Shown in pieces: positions 1-5,718 of a stretch of 5,963 nucleotides of DNA. The DNA comes from Oscillospiraceae bacterium. GTDB taxonomy: Bacteria > Bacillota_A > Clostridia > Oscillospirales > Ruminococcaceae. Position 1 is the stretch's first letter, and each line of letters starts with the position of its first letter. The translations under genes were made by a program, and so were the position numbers. Where the stretch lies: positions 1 through 5,963 of the forward strand of contig JAGDDO010000576.1 in assembly GCA_017848205.1 (NCBI GenBank), in the 5' to 3' direction. The notes beneath the pieces are model-generated. The model made no database searches. It was not told where the DNA came from and saw nothing but the letters and a program-made list of their open reading frames with translations.

Positions 1-693
1 CACTGTTTCAGGATCAGTTACAGTAAACTTTCCTTTAATTGCCCCGGCCGGTCTTACTGCGAGCGGACAAAGGAATCCTTCAGGCAGTTCGTAATCAGAA
101 GTTCTGATGTACTTTACCACTTCAGCACTGTCGACTTTTTCATCAATGTAAAGTCTTTTAAGATCAAGTTCCTTAAGCGCATCCAGGTTCTTTACTGTTG
201 TTCCGGAAGTGGAAACAGATAAAAGAGAAGAGAAAGGCTTTAAAGAATTAAGATCAAAGTTTTCAGTATTGAATATATCGATATCATATATGTGGTCTAT
301 TTTTTCACTACATTCTGCAAATGAAGAATTGATCAGTTCGATATAGTGCACATTCTTTATATCAAGGAGTAAAACCGGATCAAAACTTTCCCAGTCAGTG
401 ATCCTAATATGCTGGAGTTCAGGCATCTTCTGAAGATCTTTAAGCGAATCAAGCTCTTTAAGGAGACTTCCGTCAAGAGTTAAATTAAAAACCTCCTTAA
501 GTTCATCTCCGGAAATAACTCCGTCCTTGTTTTTGTCATATAATGAATCGTTCTTTATCATAGAAGCATGAAGCTGCTCACTGATATCTGCTTTTTCAGC
601 CTTTGTTTCCTCGGCACCGATAATGGTCATGCACTGCGAAGCGAGTATAACTGCCGATGCAAATGCTGTCATTTTCTTAAGTTCTTTTTTCAT
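1..693 (-). CDS. Exported protein with EF-hand calcium loop and irregular leucine-rich segments (C-terminus beyond the left edge)
   Basis: The reading frame is open from the ATG at 693 down to base 1, giving the first 231 residues of a longer protein. The start is supported by GGGGG at 702-706, 8 nt upstream. Residues 1-28 look like a signal peptide: Lys-rich start, hydrophobic core around 9-26, and a GAEE boundary. Residues 53-64 (DKNKDGVISGDE) are a textbook EF-hand loop, with Asp53, Asn55, Asp57, Ser61 and Glu64 at the ligand positions, so calcium binding is likely. From about 74 to 185 the chain has Leu/Ile-rich stretches (for example LLKELDSLKDL, NLDALKELDLKRLYID) that resemble degenerate leucine-rich repeats. 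Single EF-hand or dockerin-like motifs in secreted LRR proteins are common in Ruminococcus. Whether it is cell-bound, and what it binds, cannot be told without the C-terminus. It lies 54 nt downstream of the small membrane protein gene and may be co-transcribed with it. Confidence 0.8.
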   Translation of the reverse strand, partial: MKKELKKMTAFASAVILASQCMTIIGAEETKAEKADISEQLHASMIKNDSLYDKNKDGVISGDELKEVFNLTLDGSLLKELDSLKDLQKMPELQHIRITDWESFDPVLLLDIKNVHYIELINSSFAECSEKIDHIYDIDIFNTENFDLNSLKPFSSLLSVSTSGTTVKNLDALKELDLKRLYIDEKVDSAEVVKYIRTSDYELPEGFLCPLAVRPAGAIKGKFTVTDPETV

Positions 694-712
694 TATAAAT
701 ACCCCCGAAAAA

Positions 713-749
713 ATTATATATTATACTATGTACAAATTCTGTTTGTCTC
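713..749 (-). promoter_or_regulatory. Possible sigma-A promoter of the EF-hand protein gene
   Basis: On the minus strand two overlapping-phase TATAAT hexamers occur, at 725-720 and 718-713. A weak -35 candidate, GAGACA (749-744), lies 18 bp upstream of the first. Transcription would start close to 712, leaving a leader of about 20 nt that contains the ribosome binding site. The -35 overlaps the stop codon of the upstream membrane protein gene. The -10 is strong and the -35 poor, so read-through from the upstream genes is an equally good explanation. Confidence 0.35.
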
Positions 750-1173
750 AGCTTATCTTCATTCTTCTGATTATCACACAGGACAGAACTGAAAAAATAA
801 CAATTACGAACTGTGCAATGCGAAGAATGTTGTTTTCAAATGAGAAAAACTCCATTGTACTTGTTTTAACAACTGACATTACTGCCACTGCTGCCTGCAG
901 GAACCATACTCCGAAAAATGCAAGCCATCTGAGCGGATGACCGTGAGCAAACGCTTTGAATGAAGCATTTACAAGAAATGCGGTAAAAGCTATCAGAAGA
1001 TAGAGTATAAGCCCGACAACGGCAGGCATGAAATATACCAGTGACTGAGCACCGGCTTCACCGATAACTACAGATGAAGGCACAGCCTTTGCCTTGAGAA
1101 TGAGACTGAAAATAAACTCTGCTGCTATAAAAACCAGAGATGCTATACAGGATTGTTTTATTTCTTTTTTCAT
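748..1173 (-). CDS. Small integral membrane protein, four predicted helices, unknown function
   Basis: This 141-residue protein is not one I recognise. It has four hydrophobic stretches long enough to span the membrane, at about residues 8-27, 46-70, 81-102 and 117-136. They are separated by short loops, and the ends are positively charged (MKKEIK at the N-terminus, RRMK at the C-terminus), which suggests both ends face the cytoplasm. No catalytic or transport motif is visible; the most distinctive loop is HGHPLRW at 77-83. The ATG is preceded by a purine-rich site (GGAGCGGGAG) that begins right after the stop of the DUF1002 gene. The gap between them is only 12 nt, so the two are almost certainly co-transcribed. 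A role tied to the cell envelope alongside the secreted DUF1002 protein is inferred from position only. Confidence 0.8.
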   Translation of the reverse strand: MKKEIKQSCIASLVFIAAEFIFSLILKAKAVPSSVVIGEAGAQSLVYFMPAVVGLILYLLIAFTAFLVNASFKAFAHGHPLRWLAFFGVWFLQAAVAVMSVVKTSTMEFFSFENNILRIAQFVIVIFSVLSCVIIRRMKIS

Positions 1174-1185
1174 AACTCCCGCTCC

Positions 1186-2265
1186 TTACTGAATAATATC
1201 TGAAAGATCATCAGGTATAACGTCATAATCAATAATGTCCGTATTGATGTTGTCAAAAATATTCTGAGTCTTTTGCTTGATGCTATCAGTATCGATCTTA
1301 AGCTTTCCGGCATCAAATGTGAACATGAGCCAGTTCTTGAGTGTGCCCCAGAATTTTTCGAAAGCATTCAGTCCTGAGCTTACTCTGTCCTTAACATCAC
1401 CGATGTTGATCTCGGTATTGAAAGTGATATTGAAGCCGTCTGAAATACGGTCAGTAAGAGAAGCCAGCTTGTCTTCAAACTTTCCCTTGTAGTTCAGTTT
1501 CGAGAATGATTTTACATAATCGAGCAGCTTGTCATATGTCTTCTGTTCAAGTTCTATCTTGTATTCATCAAGATATTTGTCGAGAAGTTCCTTTGCTGAA
1601 TCTTCAGTGAGATTACCGTTGAGCGCTTCGGTCTTCAGATCGTTGATGAATTTGAAAATATATTCCTCGGTCATCGTTTTGTCTTCCTTGCCGCTGCCGA
1701 TTTCCTGCTCCTTCAGATCTTCAGCCACCTCATTGATTATGTCGCTGGTAACGATAAGTTCCTTGGTGGCAGTCTCCTTCTTTTCCTCATCAAGCTTTTC
1801 ACCTGATGATTTTTCGTAGGAAGTAAGAATACCGGTAAGAGCGCCTGTACCGGAAACCTTGAACGGAGCGGTAGCAAGTACCTGACAGTTTTCGACTCCC
1901 GCAGTAAGCAGAGCGTTTGCTATCATGTTTTCGTCAACGTAAGTAAGGTTAGCAGTCTTAACTATAAGTCCGCCTGACTGCATAGGCATGATATATGAAC
2001 ATGAAAGAGTTCTTGTTCCGATAATATCATCGGAAACCAGTCCTTCAAGGTACTGTCTCTCCTGCTGGTTGTTGATCTCGATGACCATGGTGTCCGTCGG
2101 ATCGGCACCGAAAAATTCAAATATCTTTTCTTTCTGTGCTTCAGTAAGGTCAGCTCCGAGTGTTATGACCGGTACCGCATCTGCATATGATGTAAAAGTG
2201 AAAGCACCGGCTGTAAGTGACATTGCCAGAGCCGATGCGATAATTTTTGAAGTTATTCTTTTCAT
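1186..2265 (-). CDS. Secreted DUF1002 (YpuA-like) protein
   Basis: This 359-residue protein has a clear Sec signal peptide: MKR start, hydrophobic core about 8-25, and an ADA|V cleavage site after Ala30. The mature start VPVITLGADLTEAQK and the block around 85-148 (SCSYIMPMQSGGLIVKT, then NLTYVDENMIANALLTAGV, then APFKVSGTGALTGI) match the DUF1002 family, which includes Bacillus subtilis YpuA. The family has no established biochemical role. After about residue 150 the chain is Lys/Glu-rich and probably helical. The last roughly 110 residues, with DFS-like and Asn/Asp-rich repeats, form a tail I cannot match to the family. The frame extends 21 codons upstream to a TTG at 2328, but that TTG lies inside the -35 box and has no ribosome binding site. 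The ATG at 2265 has AGGAGGGG (2279-2272) 6 nt upstream and begins the signal peptide, so it is the true start. It is the first gene of the minus-strand group. Confidence 0.88.
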   Translation of the reverse strand: MKRITSKIIASALAMSLTAGAFTFTSYADAVPVITLGADLTEAQKEKIFEFFGADPTDTMVIEINNQQERQYLEGLVSDDIIGTRTLSCSYIMPMQSGGLIVKTANLTYVDENMIANALLTAGVENCQVLATAPFKVSGTGALTGILTSYEKSSGEKLDEEKKETATKELIVTSDIINEVAEDLKEQEIGSGKEDKTMTEEYIFKFINDLKTEALNGNLTEDSAKELLDKYLDEYKIELEQKTYDKLLDYVKSFSKLNYKGKFEDKLASLTDRISDGFNITFNTEINIGDVKDRVSSGLNAFEKFWGTLKNWLMFTFDAGKLKIDTDSIKQKTQNIFDNINTDIIDYDVIPDDLSDIIQ

Positions 2266-2299
2266 ACAGTTCCCCTCCTGCTTTTTTATGTATAAATAA

Positions 2300-2328
2300 A
2301 TTATATGAGATTTGATCATTTTTGTCAA
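2300..2328 (-). promoter_or_regulatory. Consensus sigma-A promoter for the DUF1002 gene group
   Basis: Reading the minus strand, TTGACA (2328-2323) is followed after exactly 17 bp by TATAAT (2305-2300), a perfect match to both hexamers of the housekeeping sigma factor. Transcription should begin near 2293, giving a leader of about 28 nt that carries the AGGAGGGG site. A consensus promoter with no obvious operator over it suggests strong, largely constitutive expression. Confidence 0.85.
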
Positions 2329-2374
2329 TTAATAATCAACCATTTTTTATATTTTCGTCATCAGATTTCGCATC

Positions 2375-2396
2375 TTTCTTATGTTCGCACAAGAAA
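2375..2396. repeat. Imperfect palindrome between the divergent promoters (possible operator)
   Basis: TTTCTTaTG (2375-2383) and CAcAAGAAA (2388-2396) are complementary at 8 of 9 positions around a TTCG centre. The right end lies 4 bp upstream of the -35 of the plus-strand promoter. TTCGCA also occurs as a direct repeat at 2367-2372 and 2384-2389. No T-run follows on either strand, so it is not a standard terminator. A regulator binding site is a reasonable but unproven reading. Confidence 0.35.
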
Positions 2397-2400
2397 AAGA

Positions 2401-2429
2401 TTGAATAATATCATGAAATATGTTAAAAT
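2401..2429 (+). promoter_or_regulatory. Probable sigma-A promoter for the ParB-like/BMP operon
   Basis: TTGAAT (2401-2406) and TAAAAT (2424-2429) are spaced by 17 bp, each close to the housekeeping consensus. Transcription would start near 2436, leaving a leader of about 28 nt that holds GGAGGTG (2453-2459). It faces away from the DUF1002 promoter; the two -35 boxes are about 70 bp apart. Confidence 0.6.
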
Positions 2430-2463
2430 ATATCTATATTCATATTAAACACGGAGGTGCAAT

Positions 2464-4392
2464 ATGGCTTATACAGATTATCAGAAGGCACTGAAAACAG
2501 GTGAAAAGACTTATAAAACTCTGGCTTCAAAAGGTAAATACCCTTACCTTCCTGTACTCGAGGATATGATTGCAGGTGAACCGCCGATGTCACAGACCAG
2601 ACTTGGTCTTATCGAAATACCTATAGAACTCATTGCCGGTACATATACATCAGGAAGAACAAACGCTTTTGCGCGTGATTTCATGCCTCTGCTTCCGCCG
2701 GAAACAGAGTTTGCAACAAAGTGGTCGGAACTCTACGATTCACTTTGCGAGAGCGGTCAGCGTGATCCTGTAGTAGCTTACGAATACATGAACCGCTACT
2801 ATCTCGTTGAAGGCAACAAGCGTGTCAGCGTTCAGAAATACATGGGTGCGGTAGCTATCGAAGGCAACGTAATAAGAATGGTACCGCAGAAAAATGATAC
2901 TGCTGAAAACCGCATCTATTATGAATATCTCGATTTCTACGCTAAAACAAAAGTAAACTATATTCTCATGAGCCGTGAAGGCAACTATGAGCGGCTTTAC
3001 AGACACGTTCATCCGAACGATAACGATAAGTTCAGCGAAGACGACATGCTCGACCTCAAGTACATCTACTGCTGCTTCAGAAAACATTATCTGGAAAAAG
3101 GCGGAGACAAGCTCAAGGCGCGTATCGGTGACCAGCTGCTCACCTACATGGACATTTTCGGTTATGAAAATACCCGTGACCAGTCATCTTCCGAAATAAA
3201 GGATAACGTTGCAAAGGTATGGAGCGAATTTACGGCTGCAGGCAATGGTGACGACAGTCATCTTCAGATGGTAACTGAACCTGAGGAACAGAAAAAATCC
3301 ATAGCACAGTCCATTGCTCACATAATCACAGGCAACGTTATACCTCAGAAGCTCAAGGTCGCTTTCGTTCATTTCAAAACTGCCGAGGAATCCGGATGGA
3401 CCCGTCGCCATGATCACGAAAGTATGAAAGTCAAGGAAAAGTTCGGCGAAAGAATAGAAGTAAAGTCCGTGGCCACCCACGACAGTTCAGACATATCTGT
3501 TCTTGAAAACCTCATCGCAGAGGGGTACAAAGTTATTTTCACCACTACCCCTGTTCTGAGCACAATAAGTCTCCGCTGCGCTATCGACCATCCGGACATT
3601 ATCATATGCAACTGCTCGCTCAATACTGCATACATGCATTTAAGAACATATTATCTGCGTGTATACGAAGCAAAATACATCATAGGCGCTATTGCCGGTG
3701 CCATGACCGAAACGGACAAGATCGGCTACATTGCCGACTACCCGATATACGGTGCTCCCGCTGCGATAAACGCATTTGCGCTCGGTGTAAAGCTCACAAA
3801 TCCACGCGCGAAGGTGTGGCTCGACTGGACATCGCTCAAAGGCGGCGATCCGCTTGAAAGACTTAAAACCCACGACATAGACATAGTTTCATTCCCTGAT
3901 CTTACTGCACGCAACAGCGACAACTACACCGGGCTCTGCGGTCTGTGCGGAGATGCGGATCCTGTTAAGCTTGCAGTGCCGAAGTGGAACTGGAGCGTGG
4001 TTTACGAATCGCTTATCAGATCAGTTCTGAACGGTGACTGGAACAGCAGTGAATCTGCTCAGAGCGGCCATGTACTCAACTACTACTGGGGCATGTCCAC
4101 AGGTGCCATAGACGTTGAGACATTCGGCCTGTATGCCGGAACTGGACAGCTGGAATACATTCTTAAAAGCATGGTAAAGAACGGCACCATGAATCCGTTC
4201 TCATGCGAAATATACGATCAGAAACACAATTTGGTAAACAAGACTGCAAACTGCATGTCTGCTTCCGAGATCATAAACATTGACTGGTTAGTGGATATTG
4301 TTGAAGGAACTATACCGGACATATCACAGTTCAAGGAAGAAAGTCACGAACTCCTGTCTCAGCTGGGAGTCAGACTCAACTATGAAAAATAA
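2464..4392 (+). CDS. Cytoplasmic fusion of a ParB/Srx-like domain with a BMP (PnrA-like) nucleoside-binding domain
   Basis: The 642-residue product has no signal peptide or lipobox, and GGAGGTG 4 nt before the ATG fixes the start. Residues 45-130 resemble the ParB/sulfiredoxin fold: a strand-rich start (LGLIEIPIELI), then GQRDPVVAYEYMNRYYLVEGNKRVSVQKYMGA at 98-129, where EGNKR aligns with the GERR-type box of ParB. Residues 140-290 look mostly helical and are unassigned. Residues 297-610 carry the BMP family pattern: LKVAFVHF, then ESGWTRRHDH (309-318), GYKVIFTTTP (354-363), EAKYIIGAIAGAMTETDKIGY (402-422), INAFALGVKLTNP (435-447) and the closing NIDWLVDIVEGTIPD (605-619). BMP proteins such as PnrA and Med bind purine nucleosides, usually as exported lipoproteins of about 350 residues feeding an ABC transporter. 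Lack of export signal and of transporter genes suggests an intracellular sensor or regulator; that part is inference. A CxxC pair sits at Cys492/Cys495. Confidence 0.85.
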   Translation: MAYTDYQKALKTGEKTYKTLASKGKYPYLPVLEDMIAGEPPMSQTRLGLIEIPIELIAGTYTSGRTNAFARDFMPLLPPETEFATKWSELYDSLCESGQRDPVVAYEYMNRYYLVEGNKRVSVQKYMGAVAIEGNVIRMVPQKNDTAENRIYYEYLDFYAKTKVNYILMSREGNYERLYRHVHPNDNDKFSEDDMLDLKYIYCCFRKHYLEKGGDKLKARIGDQLLTYMDIFGYENTRDQSSSEIKDNVAKVWSEFTAAGNGDDSHLQMVTEPEEQKKSIAQSIAHIITGNVIPQKLKVAFVHFKTAEESGWTRRHDHESMKVKEKFGERIEVKSVATHDSSDISVLENLIAEGYKVIFTTTPVLSTISLRCAIDHPDIIICNCSLNTAYMHLRTYYLRVYEAKYIIGAIAGAMTETDKIGYIADYPIYGAPAAINAFALGVKLTNPRAKVWLDWTSLKGGDPLERLKTHDIDIVSFPDLTARNSDNYTGLCGLCGDADPVKLAVPKWNWSVVYESLIRSVLNGDWNSSESAQSGHVLNYYWGMSTGAIDVETFGLYAGTGQLEYILKSMVKNGTMNPFSCEIYDQKHNLVNKTANCMSASEIINIDWLVDIVEGTIPDISQFKEESHELLSQLGVRLNYEK

Positions 4393-4419
4393 GTTAAACA
4401 GAAAGTTCAGAGGTATACA

Positions 4420-5097
4420 ATGATTCTCGACAGAATAATGAAGACCAGATATCTGGTTGAAAACAGCGGACCGGTAAACATCATGGCAGTCGCAGATGAA
4501 GAAGTTCCGAAACTTTACGACAAACATGACAGATACAGGAAAGATGAATACGAAGGTATTGACATAATACTGTCATGCGGTGATCTCAGTTACCACTATC
4601 TCAACTATATGGCTGATGTTGCTCACTGCAACGTATACAATGTTTTCGGCAATCACGACGAAAGATTTCCCGACGACGAACCTACGGGCTGCATTCCGAT
4701 AGACGGAAAATTTTCAGTTATTAAAAACATACGTATACTCGGACTCGGCGGTTCAATGAAATACCGTAACTGTATAAAACATCAGTACACTGAGGAGGAA
4801 ATGGCAAAGAAGGTCAAGAAACTCAGAAAAACCATCGACAAGCATAACGGTCTGGACATTCTCGTGACTCATGCTCCTGCATTCGGGATAAATGACGGCA
4901 CTGATCTCTGCCATACCGGCTTCAAGGTTTTCAATGAACTGATCGACGAATACAGCCCGAAGTATTTTATCCACGGACACATGCATCAGAACTACGGAAA
5001 GTATCCGAGGATCACACAGTACAAAAACACAACAATAATAAACGCTTTCCAGTATTACAAATTCGAATATGTATTCGACGAACCGGAAGGATTATAA
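4420..5097 (+). CDS. Calcineurin-like metallophosphoesterase
   Basis: This 225-residue protein carries the motif series of the metallophosphoesterase superfamily: ADEE (25-28) as motif I, CGDLS (53-57), FGNHDE (76-81), LVTHAP (148-153) and HGHMH (185-189). Asp26, Asp55, Asn78, His151, His187 and His189 are the expected ligands of a two-metal centre. The usual DxH of motif I is DEE here, so the His ligand is replaced by Glu28. Similar motif-I changes are known in some bacterial members, and a working enzyme is still likely. It is predicted cytoplasmic, with no signal peptide. The substrate cannot be read from sequence; this superfamily includes phosphodiesterases, phosphatases and nucleases. 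The start has AGAGGT (4409-4414) 5 nt upstream; a second ATG at 4438 lacks a site. The gene follows the ParB-like/BMP gene by 27 nt, indicating one transcript and a possible shared nucleotide-related role. Confidence 0.88.
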   Translation: MILDRIMKTRYLVENSGPVNIMAVADEEVPKLYDKHDRYRKDEYEGIDIILSCGDLSYHYLNYMADVAHCNVYNVFGNHDERFPDDEPTGCIPIDGKFSVIKNIRILGLGGSMKYRNCIKHQYTEEEMAKKVKKLRKTIDKHNGLDILVTHAPAFGINDGTDLCHTGFKVFNELIDEYSPKYFIHGHMHQNYGKYPRITQYKNTTIINAFQYYKFEYVFDEPEGL

Positions 5098-5132
5098 TTT
5101 CGTAAGGCGGAGCCTGACAAGGCTTTCGTGAC

Positions 5133-5139
5133 AGGAGGT
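5133..5139 (+). promoter_or_regulatory. Ribosome binding site that places the thioesterase start at ACG 5147
   Basis: AGGAGGT is a full anti-Shine-Dalgarno match. Seven nt separate it from the ACG at 5147, the usual spacing for a start codon. The frame is closed by a TGA at 5129-5131, and no ATG, GTG, TTG or CTG occurs in frame between that stop and the ATG at 5192, which is 52 nt away from this site. Confidence 0.75.
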
Positions 5140-5146
5140 CACAACC

Positions 5147-5572
5147 ACGGAACCATATAAGCACACGGTCCAGTATTACGAGACCGATAAAATGAAAGTC
5201 GTGCATCATTCAAACTACATCCGCTGGATGGAGGAAGCACGCGTATATTATCTTGATAAATGGGGATATAATTTCAGAGACCTTGAAGAGAGCGGACTTG
5301 TTTCGCCTGTTGTAAGCGTTACGGGAAGATTTGTTACAAGCGCGGAATTTACTGATGAGATCATTATCTATATAGGAGTATCTGATCTTAAAAGTGCGAA
5401 ATTTGTAATGAACTACAGAATGATCCGCGAATCTGACGGAGCGCTCGTTTTCGAAGGAGAATCGGTACACTGCTTTATTCGTGAAGACAGATCGATAATC
5501 CGTCTCGAACGTGATCTTCCGGGACTTTATAATAAGCTTAAGGAACTGAAAGAACAGAAAGATCCGGACTGA
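5147..5572 (+). CDS. YbgC-type hotdog-fold acyl-CoA thioesterase, apparent ACG start
   Basis: From the ACG at 5147 the product is 141 residues, the normal size for the 4HBT/YbgC family, which hydrolyses acyl-CoA thioesters in the cytoplasm. The hallmark block is intact: HTVQYYETDKM (6-16), HHSNYIRWMEEAR (20-32), with Asp14 matching the catalytic Asp of YbgC and His21 seven residues on. Lys17 stands where many relatives have Gly. The first ATG in frame (5192, codon 16) would remove the first beta strand and Asp14, and no ribosome binding site precedes it. The AGGAGGT at 5133-5139 points to the ACG, where relatives would have ATG. Either ACG is used as a rare start, or the start codon has mutated or been misread; an actual decay would leave an otherwise intact gene. 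It lies 49 nt after the phosphoesterase gene and is probably co-transcribed. Its acyl substrate is unknown. Confidence 0.8.
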   Translation, partial: TEPYKHTVQYYETDKMKVVHHSNYIRWMEEARVYYLDKWGYNFRDLEESGLVSPVVSVTGRFVTSAEFTDEIIIYIGVSDLKSAKFVMNYRMIRESDGALVFEGESVHCFIREDRSIIRLERDLPGLYNKLKELKEQKDPD

Positions 5573-5587
5573 TCTGAACTTAAGGAA

Positions 5588-5613
5588 ACGCTGATTTATT
5601 CATAAATCAGCGT
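5588..5613. repeat. Hairpin 1 of the palindromic element
   Basis: Bases 5588-5599 and 5602-5613 are perfect complements over 12 bp around a TC centre. The left arm is also part of the left terminal inverted repeat, so it can pair either locally or with the far end of the element, but not both. Confidence 0.75.
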
Positions 5614-5620
5614 GGGGCTC

Positions 5621-5635
5621 CGGGGCGAAGCCCCG
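5621..5635. repeat. Hairpin 2 of the palindromic element (GCGAAGC core)
   Basis: CGGGGC (5621-5626) pairs with GCCCCG (5630-5635) across a GAA triloop. The GCGAAGC core is known as an exceptionally stable DNA mini-hairpin. A second GGGGC at 5614-5618 could compete for the same GCCCC arm. Confidence 0.7.
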
Positions 5636-5648
5636 CAAATCCCACCTT

Positions 5649-5675
5649 CGGAAATCCGGCGAAGCCGGATTTCCG
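5649..5675. repeat. Hairpin 3 of the palindromic element (GCGAAGC core)
   Basis: CGGAAATCCGGC (5649-5660) and GCCGGATTTCCG (5664-5675) are perfect complements over 12 bp around GAA, the same loop as hairpin 2. It could slow or stop transcription leaving the thioesterase gene, but only a short T-poor stretch follows, so it is not a typical intrinsic terminator. Confidence 0.75.
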
Positions 5676-5718
5676 GTTTAATCAGTGTTTCCTTAATTAT
5701 GATATTGGAGGGGTAGAC

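Larger units (their letters stand above)
5580..5696. mobile_element. MITE-like palindromic element with terminal inverted repeats
   Basis: The ends are 17-bp inverted repeats, TTAAGGAAACGCTGATT (5580-5596) and AATCAGTGTTTCCTTAA (5680-5696), differing at one base that would still form a G-U pair in RNA. TA sits at each boundary, as a TA target duplication would leave. Inside are three hairpins, and a GTGGG/CCCAC stem (5612-5616 with 5641-5645) encloses the middle one. There is no ORF. It fills most of the gap between the thioesterase and the lipoprotein. MITEs are short non-coding elements moved by a transposase encoded elsewhere; membership here rests on structure alone, and a complex terminator or a repeat of another kind remains possible. 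Confidence 0.6.

Noticed and set aside
1170..1367. Minus-strand 65-codon frame overlapping the end of the DUF1002 gene
   Set aside because: It is an out-of-frame shadow with no ribosome binding site or recognisable domain.
2266..2328. N-terminal extension of the DUF1002 gene to a TTG at 2328
   Set aside because: The TTG is part of the -35 hexamer and lies upstream of the predicted transcription start; the ATG at 2265 has a strong ribosome binding site and begins the signal peptide.
5103..5124. Small GC-rich stems between the phosphoesterase and thioesterase genes
   Set aside because: Only 4-bp stems form (AGGC/GCCT or AGCC/GGCT) and no T-run follows, so a terminator or riboswitch is not supported.
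5128..5160. Short ORF from GTG 5128 overlapping the thioesterase start, possibly a leader or frameshift product
   Set aside because: It encodes only 10 residues, has its start before the AGGAGGT, and no slippery sequence links it to the thioesterase frame.
5192..5572. Thioesterase starting at the ATG at 5192
   Set aside because: It lacks a ribosome binding site and would drop the first strand and the catalytic Asp, which are encoded in frame just upstream.
5698..5703. TATGAT as a -10 box for the lipoprotein gene
   Set aside because: Transcription would begin within the ribosome binding site, and no -35 is found at the right distance.
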